Source: an uncultured Eubacteriales bacterium
GTDB taxonomy: Bacteria > Bacillota > Clostridia > Oscillospirales > Acutalibacteraceae
Assembly (NCBI GenBank): GCA_934647945.1
Contig: CAKUFK010000001.1
Location: 124,001-188,000, forward strand
Direction: 5' to 3'
Length of the DNA: 64,000 nt
Part shown: piece after piece, positions 42,095 to 50,019 of the stretch
Position numbering within the stretch: position 1 is the first letter of the stretch
How the letters are laid out: every line of letters begins with the position of its first letter
The notes under the pieces: generated by a model
Told to the model about the DNA's origin: nothing
Seen by the model: the letters and a program-made list of their open reading frames with translations, nothing else
Databases searched by the model: none
Translations under genes and position numbers: made by a program

Positions 42095-43821
42095 CCAATT
42101 CCTCCTTCGTCCTTTGCCAGTTTGCGGTAAAAGCCGTTGCGCGCACGCAGTTCGTCGTGCGTTCCCGCGTCGATGACCCGCCCGTCATCCATGACCACGA
42201 TCCGCTCGGCCCGCAGGACAGCGGACGGCTTATGGGAAATCACCAGCAACGTGGCCTGCCCCGCGGCTTCCCGGACGGCTTCGTTGACCCGGTCCTCCGA
42301 CATTTTGTCCAGGGAGCTGGTGGCTTCGTCGAACAGCAGCAGGCGCGGCTCACGAAGGAGCGCACGGGCGATAGCCAAGCGCTGCCTCTGCCCGCCCGAC
42401 AGGCGGACGCCCCGTTCCCCGATCTCGGTGTCCAGCCCCTTCGGAAGGCCCTCCACAAACTCTCGGATGCTCGCCTTCCCGCAGGCGTCGAGCAGCTCTG
42501 CTTCAGTGGCGTCCTCCCTGGCGATGAGGAGATTTTCCCGGATGCTCATGTTGAACAGGTAGCTGTCCTGCATTACCATGCCGGTATGCCGGTACAGCAC
42601 GCGGCGGCGCAGCTCGGAAGCCTCCCGCCCGTCGTAGCGGATGGAACCCGCGTCCGGATGGTAAAGGAGCAGCAGCAACTTGGCAAGGGTCGTTTTGCCG
42701 CAGCCGCTGTGCCCGACCAGGGCGATGTAGCCGCCCGGCTCCAACCGCAGGGACACGTCCTGCAAAACCGGCTCCTCCGGCGTGTAGCCGTAGCGGATAT
42801 CCGCGGCCTCGACCTCGCCCAGCAGAGGCCGTTCATTTTCGCCGTCCGCTTCCCGGGCCAGGGAGAGGGTTTCAAATACCCGGCTGTAATACGGGGCGTT
42901 GGTCCGCAGCTGCGCGTTTCGGCTGCTGACCGCGTCCAGGGAGGAAAACAGCATGGAGAAGTACTCTCCGAACAGAATGAGCTGCCCGACCGTGATCCGG
43001 CCGCGGATGACGAAAAACGACCCGATGATGTACACGAGCACCTTGGTCAGGTAGTTTGCCTTGAAATCGTTGAATATCTCCGCGTACAGCCAGTACCGGA
43101 TCCAGCGGTATCCCAGCTCCGCCAGGCGCTTGCGGTATGCCCGGTAACGGCCGATAAAGGTGTCCTCGGCATTCTGTATTTTGATTTCCTTCCAGTATTG
43201 CAGCGCGTCGTGCGTAAAGGAGGTGTAGTTTTGGCTGACCCCCCGGATATCCTCGTTGACCTTGCCCGTTCCCCGCCCGATCCAGGCGTTGAGAAGGAAG
43301 ACGAGCGGGATGGTCAGACAGCAGAGCAGGGTCATCAGCGGACTCATCCGCAGCGTGAGCACCAGGGTAACGGCCACCGTAACCAGGCTGAACAGGTAAT
43401 CGACCACCTGGTCCTTGATGAAGCTGCCGAGGCCGTCGACATCGTCTATCAGCCGCATTTTCCAGTTGCCCGGCTTCTCTTTCTCAAAAGTAGCCAGGGG
43501 CAGCCGCTTGTAGGTATTCCAGATATCCGTGCGGAGCGACAGGGTGAAACGGTTAAGCAGGCGGTTGCTCACCCCCAGCTCCACGGCTCCCAGCAGCAGG
43601 CGGCAGAGATACACCGCCAGCAGCCCCACGACCACCTGGTAAAACACCGCGATCTGGCGCTCCCGCATCACGTCGTCGATAAGGATCTGAAAGAACACCG
43701 GATTGACCAGGGAAACCGGGACCGCCGCCGCGCTGCACAGGAGCATGACGACAATCAGCCACCGGGATTCCCGGGCATAGGGCTTAATTCGGCGGAAAAT
43801 CTCCCAACGGCCAAGTCTCAT
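42091..43821 (-). CDS. ABC exporter (fused membrane and ATPase domains)
   Basis: A 576-residue type IV ABC exporter: six membrane helices (about 1-310), then the ATPase with Walker A GHSGCGKTT, signature RLSGGQRQR and Walker B LLLFDEATSSLD with an intact catalytic Glu. It lacks a C39 peptidase domain, so it is not a leader-cleaving bacteriocin exporter. Its first codon overlaps the partner ABC gene by four bases. It probably secretes the operon product or gives self-immunity. Confidence 0.87.
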   Translation of the reverse strand: MRLGRWEIFRRIKPYARESRWLIVVMLLCSAAAVPVSLVNPVFFQILIDDVMRERQIAVFYQVVVGLLAVYLCRLLLGAVELGVSNRLLNRFTLSLRTDIWNTYKRLPLATFEKEKPGNWKMRLIDDVDGLGSFIKDQVVDYLFSLVTVAVTLVLTLRMSPLMTLLCCLTIPLVFLLNAWIGRGTGKVNEDIRGVSQNYTSFTHDALQYWKEIKIQNAEDTFIGRYRAYRKRLAELGYRWIRYWLYAEIFNDFKANYLTKVLVYIIGSFFVIRGRITVGQLILFGEYFSMLFSSLDAVSSRNAQLRTNAPYYSRVFETLSLAREADGENERPLLGEVEAADIRYGYTPEEPVLQDVSLRLEPGGYIALVGHSGCGKTTLAKLLLLLYHPDAGSIRYDGREASELRRRVLYRHTGMVMQDSYLFNMSIRENLLIAREDATEAELLDACGKASIREFVEGLPKGLDTEIGERGVRLSGGQRQRLAIARALLREPRLLLFDEATSSLDKMSEDRVNEAVREAAGQATLLVISHKPSAVLRAERIVVMDDGRVIDAGTHDELRARNGFYRKLAKDEGGIG

Positions 43822-45551
43822 GCCGCCCCCTCCTTCCCGAACAGACGGCGGTAGGTGACCGACTTCGCCCGCATTTCCTCGTGGGAGCCCACCGCCTCGA
43901 TCTCCCCTCCGTTTATCACAATGACCTTTCCGCAGCCACGGATGGCCGAGAAACGGTGGGAAACGACCACCACCGTGATGTCTTCGTCCAGGTGCATCAG
44001 CTCCTCCGCGACCTGCTCCTCCATGTCCACATCCAGCGCGGAGGTCGCTTCGTCGAGCAGGATCAGCGAGACGCGGCGCAGCAGCAGGCGTGCGATCATC
44101 AGGCGCTGCTGCTGTCCCCCAGACAGCCCGCGGGTGTTCCCGCCGATCCGTTCGTCGAGCCCCGCCGGCAAGCTGCGGATCAGCTCGTCAAGGCCCACCC
44201 GGCGCAGGGCTTCCCACAGCTCCTCATCGGTCCCCTGCCGTCCGAGCAGCAGGTTTTCCCTCACGCTTCCTTCAAACAGGCGGATATCCTGGCTGACCAC
44301 CCCGATCCGGCTGCGCAGATCCGCCAGGGAAAAGGCTCCGGCCTCCTCCCCGTTGATCCGCACAGAACCCGACCATGGGTCATACAGCCGCAGGAACAGG
44401 TCCATGATGGTCGTCTTGCCGGCCCCGCTCGCCCCGACGACCGCCACCTTGTCCCCTTTCCGAATGGAGAAGGAGACGTCGTACAGCACGGGTTTCTCCT
44501 CATAACCAAAGGTCACATGCTCGAACGCCACCTCTTCCACAACCGGAAGGGCCCGTCCTCCGGCAGGCTCCTCCTCGGTGTCCAGCACCTCGCTTACCCG
44601 GTCCAGGCTGACCCGGCGCGAAAACCAGTCGAGATAGATCCGCAGCATCCAATTGAATTTCTTGTGCATCAGCGCGACATAATCGATGACCGCCAGAAAT
44701 TGCCCGACCGACATCTCCCCACGATAAATCCGCCACGCCGCGTATCCGTAAATGACCAGGGAGGCGATCAAATTGACCAGATAGATGCCTCTGCCGACCA
44801 GAAAATCCACCCAGCGGGTACGGTTCCCCAGAGTAATCAGCCGGCGCAGCGGCGCCAAAACCTGGCTGGAGGCCCAGCGCTCCGCGCACAGGAGCCGGAT
44901 CTCCCGGAAACCTTTCAGGATCTCGAACAGGCGGCCGGTAAAGGCGCCGGTGACCTCCCGCCTGTCCCGGGCATACCGCTCGGTCAGACGGCCGCACAAC
45001 CGGGTCATGACGATCGGCAGCGCGGCCGCGACAATCAGCATTCCCGCGATCACCAGATTGATCCTGGCCACCATGACGACGACGCCGGCACACAGCAGGA
45101 TCGAATTGACGAAATGGAACAGGTTGCGCTGGATGACGTGCAGGAACTGCTCGCTGTCCCCGTCGATGCGGCTCATGATGTCGCCGCTGTTCATATGGGT
45201 GAGGAAAGACGCCCTCGACCGGACAGCCCTTTCAAATACGGCGTTCTTCACATCGACGACATAGCGGTTCTGCAGCGTCTGCCACGTATACGCATAGATC
45301 AGGTTGAAAACGATCGCCGTCAGGAACAGGACCGCATAATTCCGGATGATCTCCGGGAGAAGGCCGTGCTCACCGCCGATGAGCACCTGGTCGGTCAGCC
45401 TCAGCAGATTCTGGGGCAGAAACAACGACACCGCATAGGTGACGAGGATACAGAGCTCTGCCAGCAGAAACAGGGGTGTATATGGTTTTGCAAAGTCCCA
45501 AACCCGTTTTAGGCGGCGGGGTGTCTGAGTTTTCAACCTTTTCACTTCCAA
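43818..45551 (-). CDS. ABC exporter, partner of the preceding ABC protein
   Basis: A 577-residue exporter of the same architecture, with Walker A GASGAGKTT, signature GLSGGQQQR and Walker B LILLDEATSALD. Both subunits retain catalytic Glu, unlike the degenerate pair at 52.7-56.3 kb, so each may form a homodimer. Start codon choice is unclear: TTG at 45551, GTG at 45545 and TTG at 45536 all lack a strong ribosome site. It is first in the operon and divergent from the AraC-type regulator. Confidence 0.83.
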   Translation of the reverse strand: MEVKRLKTQTPRRLKRVWDFAKPYTPLFLLAELCILVTYAVSLFLPQNLLRLTDQVLIGGEHGLLPEIIRNYAVLFLTAIVFNLIYAYTWQTLQNRYVVDVKNAVFERAVRSRASFLTHMNSGDIMSRIDGDSEQFLHVIQRNLFHFVNSILLCAGVVVMVARINLVIAGMLIVAAALPIVMTRLCGRLTERYARDRREVTGAFTGRLFEILKGFREIRLLCAERWASSQVLAPLRRLITLGNRTRWVDFLVGRGIYLVNLIASLVIYGYAAWRIYRGEMSVGQFLAVIDYVALMHKKFNWMLRIYLDWFSRRVSLDRVSEVLDTEEEPAGGRALPVVEEVAFEHVTFGYEEKPVLYDVSFSIRKGDKVAVVGASGAGKTTIMDLFLRLYDPWSGSVRINGEEAGAFSLADLRSRIGVVSQDIRLFEGSVRENLLLGRQGTDEELWEALRRVGLDELIRSLPAGLDERIGGNTRGLSGGQQQRLMIARLLLRRVSLILLDEATSALDVDMEEQVAEELMHLDEDITVVVVSHRFSAIRGCGKVIVINGGEIEAVGSHEEMRAKSVTYRRLFGKEGAA

Positions 45552-45718
45552 TCCCGAAACAGATTTGAGAAAATTTGGTTATTTTGTTGAACGCAGGTCT
45601 ATTTTACCGAAAACCACGGATGCATTGGTTTCCATCCGTATCAAAAACGTTTCCAAACACGACATCCGAACGGCTATGGGGAACCCGTCCGGAAACAACG
45701 CACAGGGGGAAAATCATC
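45552..45718. promoter_or_regulatory. Divergent promoter region of the biosynthetic operon and its regulator
   Basis: A 167-bp gap between the leftward operon and the rightward AraC-type gene. TTGGTT and TCTATT with 17 bp between them (about 45577-45605) could serve the regulator. It contains no obvious symmetrical operator, and the leftward promoter is not clear. Confidence 0.4.
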
Positions 45719-46675
45719 ATGACTACGACCACACCGATACCGACATGGCCCACGTCCGACCATTTGACGGTCCTGCCCATCGAAAGGGCGGATCAGGCCG
45801 TGGAGCCGCACCGGCTTTTCCGGCTCCTGATCCTCTCGCGGGGAAAGCTGACCGCGCTGTTGGACGGCGAACCGATGGAGATGAACGCGCCGTGCGTGCT
45901 CTGCCTGCATGAGCGGCGCCGTCTGACCTGCACCAGGATGATTCATTGCGAAGGCCTCGTGCTGCTGTTCCGTCCCGCCTTTCTCAACCGGAGCTTCACC
46001 CTCGAAACCCTCCGGCACCCGCATTTCCAATCCCTGGCCGAGAAGCATTCGTTCTTTCAGCTGCGCCCCTTCCTTTCAGACGACTTGACGTGCAACCGCA
46101 TCTCCGTCAGTGAGGATATGATGCGCCTGCTCATACGCTGCGCCCGCAGCTGCGCGTACGAAATTGCCAACCGCGCCGACTGGTATTGGTCCTGCCGGAC
46201 CCGCTCCTATTTCATGGATATCATCCGGATGCTGGAAAATCAGTATTACGAATACGGCATGCAGACGCCCGAGATGCAGATGCAGCGCCGGCCGCAGCAG
46301 GAACGCGAGGAATTGCAGAAAGTGCTGGAGTATATCGAGTCCCATCTCGACGGTGATCTCACGCTCGAGGCGGTCTGCCAGCATTTCCGCACTTACAAAA
46401 AACAGGTGGAACGCTGGTTCCAGGCCTATAAGGGCATGACCTATTATCAATATGTCAAGGAGCTGCGGCTGAAAAAGGTCTGCTTCTATCTCCGTTTCAC
46501 CGAACTGCAGATGAAAGAGATCGCCGTGCGGGTCGGCTTTTCCAGCGCCCAGAACCTTGCCCGGTTCTTTCAGAAGGAGAAGCGGATGTCCATGTCGGCT
46601 TTCCGCAGGCAATCGGTGTGGGAACGCCAAAACGATCGGGAGCTCCAGGCCATACGCAGCAGCCATACGGCCTGA
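45719..46675 (+). CDS. AraC-family transcriptional regulator
   Basis: A 318-residue protein. The N-terminal ligand domain (about 1-190) has the shape of a cupin, with a DGEPM and LHERRRL pattern. The C-terminal helix-turn-helix pair (LDGDLTLEAVCQHFRTYKKQ, then MKEIAVRVGFSSAQNLARFF) is complete. The start at 45719 has AGGGGGA eight bases upstream. It is divergent from the acyl-carrier/ABC operon and is its likely activator; the ligand is unknown. Confidence 0.82.
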   Translation: MTTTTPIPTWPTSDHLTVLPIERADQAVEPHRLFRLLILSRGKLTALLDGEPMEMNAPCVLCLHERRRLTCTRMIHCEGLVLLFRPAFLNRSFTLETLRHPHFQSLAEKHSFFQLRPFLSDDLTCNRISVSEDMMRLLIRCARSCAYEIANRADWYWSCRTRSYFMDIIRMLENQYYEYGMQTPEMQMQRRPQQEREELQKVLEYIESHLDGDLTLEAVCQHFRTYKKQVERWFQAYKGMTYYQYVKELRLKKVCFYLRFTELQMKEIAVRVGFSSAQNLARFFQKEKRMSMSAFRRQSVWERQNDRELQAIRSSHTA

Positions 46676-46738
46676 ATCCCGCAAAAGACACCACAAAAAA
46701 ACGGCTGGATGGTGATAAAAATTAGGCCGAAATTTCCC

Positions 46739-46767
46739 TTGATTTTCTTCCATATGGGGCTTACGAT
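46739..46767 (+). promoter_or_regulatory. Putative promoter of the CPA2 antiporter gene
   Basis: TTGATT and TACGAT with a 17-bp spacer, about 56 bp upstream of the preferred start. Confidence 0.4.
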
Positions 46768-46822
46768 AAATATGAAGAAATTGTGAATGCAAGATCTCTA
46801 TGAAAGAAAGAGGGCCCCGTCG

Positions 46823-48028
46823 TTGAATATCGATTTTTTCCTGGATCTGGCCGTGATCATCATCGCCGCCAAATCCTTTGGACTGCTGGTGCGCAAAATC
46901 CATATCCCCCAGGTTGTCGGTGAAATTGTCGCCGGCCTGCTGATCGGCCCGAACGTCCTGCACCTGGTCGACTCGAGCGATTTCCTCTCTCAGATGGCGG
47001 AGCTCGGCGTCATCATGCTCATGTTCGTCGCGGGGCTGGAAACCGATCTCAAGGAAATGAAGCGGACCGGGCCGGTCGCCCTGTTCGTCGCGGCGATGGG
47101 CGTCGTGGTCCCTCTCGCCGGGGGATTTCTGCTCTACTCCTGCCTGTACGGCTTCAGCCCCGTCGGCTCGGACGCCTTCTTCGAGGCGGTGTTCATCGGC
47201 ACCATCATCACCGCCACCTCGGTGAGCATCACGGTGGAAACTCTCCGGGAAATGGGCAAGCTCAAGGGCAAGGTGGGCACCACCATTCTCAGTGCCGCGA
47301 TCATCGACGACGTGCTCGGCATCCTGCTGCTCACCTTCGTCATCGGCTTTAAGAACCCGGCCGTCCGGCCGCTGACCGTCGTGCTCAACACCGGCCTCTT
47401 TTTTCTGGCGGCGGCGGGGGCCGGCATCCTGCTCTACTGGCTGTTCAAATGGTTCGACAAACGCTACCCGCAGCGCCGCCGCATTCCGATCTTCGGTTTC
47501 GCCGTCTGCCTGCTGTTCGCCTTTGCGGCGGAGCACTTTTTCGGGATCGCCGATATCACCGGGGCCTATGTCGCCGGCATCATTTTCTGCAACATCCGCG
47601 ATTCGGATTACATCGCGCGCAAGATCGACGTCAGCTCCTATATGCTCTTCAGTCCCATCTTCTTCGCGAGTATCGGGCTGAAAACCGAAATCCACGGGGT
47701 CGACGCCTCCATGCTGGTTTTCAGCATCCTGTTCGTGCTCGTCGCGCTCGGGACCAAAATCGTCGGCTGCGGCCTGGCCGCCAGAGCCTGCCGCTTCTCC
47801 TGGACGGATTCCCTGAAGGTGGGTGTCGGCATGATGACCCGCGGCGAGGTCGCGCTCATCGTGGCGCAAAAGGGCCTCGCCGTCGGCCTGATCCCGCCGG
47901 TCTACTTCACCGCCGTGATTTTGTTGATTATGGTTTCCTCCATCGTCACCCCGGTAGCCCTCAAGCTCCTTTACCGGAAGGAGGATCGGGCGGCGCCTCC
48001 GTCCGATCCGGTACCGGCCTCCACATAA
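46823..48028 (+). CDS. Cation:proton antiporter (CPA2/Kef-type)
   Basis: A 401-residue membrane protein with about 12 helices. Conserved elements include IHIPQVVGEIVAGLLIGP, GLETDLKEM and the SAAIIDDVLG motif with acidic residues in the ion-binding region. It lacks the C-terminal TrkA-N domain found in KefB/KefC. It probably exchanges Na+ or K+ for protons. The start is placed at TTG 46823 because GAGGG lies eight bases upstream; an ATG 12 codons earlier has no such site. Confidence 0.83.
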   Translation: MNIDFFLDLAVIIIAAKSFGLLVRKIHIPQVVGEIVAGLLIGPNVLHLVDSSDFLSQMAELGVIMLMFVAGLETDLKEMKRTGPVALFVAAMGVVVPLAGGFLLYSCLYGFSPVGSDAFFEAVFIGTIITATSVSITVETLREMGKLKGKVGTTILSAAIIDDVLGILLLTFVIGFKNPAVRPLTVVLNTGLFFLAAAGAGILLYWLFKWFDKRYPQRRRIPIFGFAVCLLFAFAAEHFFGIADITGAYVAGIIFCNIRDSDYIARKIDVSSYMLFSPIFFASIGLKTEIHGVDASMLVFSILFVLVALGTKIVGCGLAARACRFSWTDSLKVGVGMMTRGEVALIVAQKGLAVGLIPPVYFTAVILLIMVSSIVTPVALKLLYRKEDRAAPPSDPVPAST

Positions 48029-48069
48029 AACCACGGCTGCACGGAAACCCATGGTGGGTTTGCGATCCA

Positions 48070-48098
48070 TGTTTTCGAGGGCAGACGCCTCGAAAACA
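48070..48098 (+). terminator. Hairpin after the antiporter gene
   Basis: An 11-bp TGTTTTCGAGG/CCTCGAAAACA stem with a seven-base loop, 42 bp after the stop codon; the T-run is weak. Confidence 0.5.
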
Positions 48099-48231
48099 CA
48101 CTTTATCAGGAGTCGGCGGGGACAGAACGCCAGGCGGGCGGCAGCGTGCCGCCGCGATTCGGTATTCCCCGAGCAGCATGTCGACACAGCCGATATGTTG
48201 ACTTCACCGCCATAGAGGAGGCGGGCGGCAG

Positions 48232-48271
48232 ACAGGCGTTGTCCGGAAAGGATGGACAACGCCTGTTTTTC
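48232..48271 (+). terminator. Intrinsic terminator
   Basis: A 13-bp ACAGGCGTTGTCC stem followed by TTTTTCTG and a further T-rich stretch. Confidence 0.8.
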
Positions 48272-48317
48272 TGTTCTTTTTTCCCCTGTTTTGGCCCTTG
48301 GGCCGCGAATCGGCGTC

Positions 48318-48345
48318 ACCCTTTTATCCCCGATTCATATGATGA
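48318..48345 (+). promoter_or_regulatory. Putative sigma-K-type promoter of the Cys-rich spore protein
   Basis: AC at 48318-48319, exactly 16 nt, then CATATGATGA at 48336-48345. It has the same form as the promoter of the collagen-like gene. Confidence 0.4.
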
Positions 48346-48405
48346 CAATGAAGGGTAACCGCCGGACGGCCAGGGTTCCCCTATCAACGAACAGGAGGAT
48401 TTCTT

Positions 48406-49215
48406 ATGCCTGATAACAAGTACATCCATGATGCCGGCTGCAAGGAAGCCGTATGCGTCGACGCCGGACGCGTTTACGATTCCTGCTCCGACAAAGACTG
48501 TCTGGAGGACCTGCAGGTTTACTTTACCGAGCGGGATCAGATGGTCATCGATCACGCGGTCAGTGTCCGCGCCAAAAAAGCGGAGGTCATCACCACCTAC
48601 ATCGACGTCGAAGCCCTGCCTTTCAACCGCGGGTACTATTCCTGCGACCTGACCTTCTTCTTCGAGATCCAGCTCGAGGTCTATTCCGGCCATGGCGTCC
48701 CCTGCACCATCGTGTGCGGCGTCTCCGTCTTCCAGAAAAAGGTCATCCTGTACGGCAGTGAAGGCAACGTCAAGGTCTTCTGCAGCGAGTTCGTCCCCAA
48801 CCAGCACGACCAGCAGGAAATGCCCGCCCGCAACATGCCGCGCTGCTGCGTCCAGATCGCCGACCCCATCATCCTGTCCGCCCGTGTGGTGGACGCGTGC
48901 GACTGCGGCTGCAAGTGCGACTGCTGCTGCAGCTGCTGCAACATCCCCGACTGCATCTGCGAACGGTACGGCGGCCATTTCTGCGACGGACGGGACGGCA
49001 AGCTCGTCCTCGTGACCATCGGGATCTTCACCATCGTACAGCTCGTGCGCAACGTCCAGATGCTCATGCCGGTGTACGATTTCTGCATGCCCTCCAAGGA
49101 GTGCTGCCCGACGAGCGACAACCCCTGCGACCTGTTCAAGAAGATGTGCTTCCCCGTGGACGAGTTCTTCCCGCCCAAGGTCGACGACAAGAGCTGCGGC
49201 TGCGGCTGCAAGTAA
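48406..49215 (+). CDS. Conserved Cys-rich protein, probable spore coat/exosporium component
   Basis: A 269-residue protein. The N-terminus has the motif RVYDSCSDKDCLEDLQVYF (about 22-40), which I associate with a family common in spore-forming Clostridia, although its function is not known to me. The beta-rich middle part is followed by a Cys-dense block (CDCGCKCDCCCSCCNIPDC), a hydrophobic segment (LVLVTIGIFTIVQLV) and a C-terminal SCGCGCK. The cysteine clusters suggest disulfide cross-linking or metal binding. AGGAGG precedes the ATG. The sigma-K-like promoter supports expression in the mother cell. Confidence 0.7.
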   Translation: MPDNKYIHDAGCKEAVCVDAGRVYDSCSDKDCLEDLQVYFTERDQMVIDHAVSVRAKKAEVITTYIDVEALPFNRGYYSCDLTFFFEIQLEVYSGHGVPCTIVCGVSVFQKKVILYGSEGNVKVFCSEFVPNQHDQQEMPARNMPRCCVQIADPIILSARVVDACDCGCKCDCCCSCCNIPDCICERYGGHFCDGRDGKLVLVTIGIFTIVQLVRNVQMLMPVYDFCMPSKECCPTSDNPCDLFKKMCFPVDEFFPPKVDDKSCGCGCK

Positions 49216-49245
49216 GGCGCACCGGTTTTCCAAATACGGGTACAA

Positions 49246-49272
49246 AACCCCCGGGCCTTTGGCCCGGGGGTT
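49246..49272. terminator. Bidirectional terminator between convergent genes
   Basis: A 12-bp AACCCCCGGGCC/GGCCCGGGGGTT stem with a TTT loop; TTTT follows on the minus-strand side. Confidence 0.75.
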
Positions 49273-49276
49273 GCTC

Positions 49277-49978
49277 CTATAGGATGCCGGGCAGCTCCCG
49301 CATCGACCGAATCACCGCGACGGGAAGGTCGGGGGGCGCGGGCCGCCCCGCCACGTTGTACCACACGGTTCTCAGTCCCACCGCGAGGCCGCCCCGGATA
49401 TCGGCGGCGAGATCGTTCCCGACAAACACGAGATCCCTCCGGGAGGCTCCGGGATTGTCCCGCAGCACCCGTCCGATCCCATACTCGAAAAACGCCCGCG
49501 CGGGCTTGCGCCGGCCGATGTCGGCGCTGGCAAACACCGCCTCAAAAAAGCGGGCGATCCCGTGCTCCCGCAGCAGGCGCTCCTGAGAGGGGGCGAGAAA
49601 TATGCTGTTGGTCAGCACGTACATCCGGACTCCCCGGCCGGCCAAAACCCCCAGCGCGTCCTCCACCCCATCCTCCGGCTCCACCTCCTCCATACGGGAG
49701 AGCACCGCATATTCCACCTCTTCGTCCGGAAGGGGCAGCCGGAACCCGAAACGGCGGCAATAGGCGGGATAGTCCTTTTGGATGAAGGCTATCTCCGTAT
49801 GGCCGGTTTTTCTGGCCTCATAAGCCGGGAGAAAGGCGGCCGCGTACGCGGCGAGTTCCTCCCGGGAACAGACGGTGTGGAATCCGGTCTCATACAGCAT
49901 ATCCAGCCCCCGGCCAAAATCAAAGGACCGTTCCCTGAGCAGGGTATCGTAAAGATCGAATAGAACGATGGGCGTCAT
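49277..49978 (-). CDS. HAD-superfamily hydrolase
   Basis: A 233-residue HAD phosphatase-like protein. Motif I is LFDLYDTLL with Asp nucleophile and Asp acid; motif II is VLTNSIF; motif III/IV contains GRRKPARAFF and VGNDLAADI. A helical cap lies between them. The substrate is unknown. Two adjacent ATGs exist; 49978 has better spacing from GGGAGGG than 49981. Confidence 0.82.
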   Translation of the reverse strand: MTPIVLFDLYDTLLRERSFDFGRGLDMLYETGFHTVCSREELAAYAAAFLPAYEARKTGHTEIAFIQKDYPAYCRRFGFRLPLPDEEVEYAVLSRMEEVEPEDGVEDALGVLAGRGVRMYVLTNSIFLAPSQERLLREHGIARFFEAVFASADIGRRKPARAFFEYGIGRVLRDNPGASRRDLVFVGNDLAADIRGGLAVGLRTVWYNVAGRPAPPDLPVAVIRSMRELPGIL

Positions 49979-50019
49979 CATCGGCCCTCCCCCACGTCTT
50001 ACGTGCATCGCATCGGTGT

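Larger units (their letters stand above)
48029..48405. other. Intergenic region with terminators and a sporulation-type promoter
   Basis: About 375 bp without a gene. It holds two hairpins (48070-48098 and 48232-48271) and the promoter of the Cys-rich protein (48318-48345). Confidence 0.6.

Noticed and set aside
46076..48319. 747-codon minus-strand frame
   Set aside because: It spans the antisense of the AraC-type and antiporter genes; the composition (Glu/Asp/His/Gly-rich) is typical of a shadow frame.
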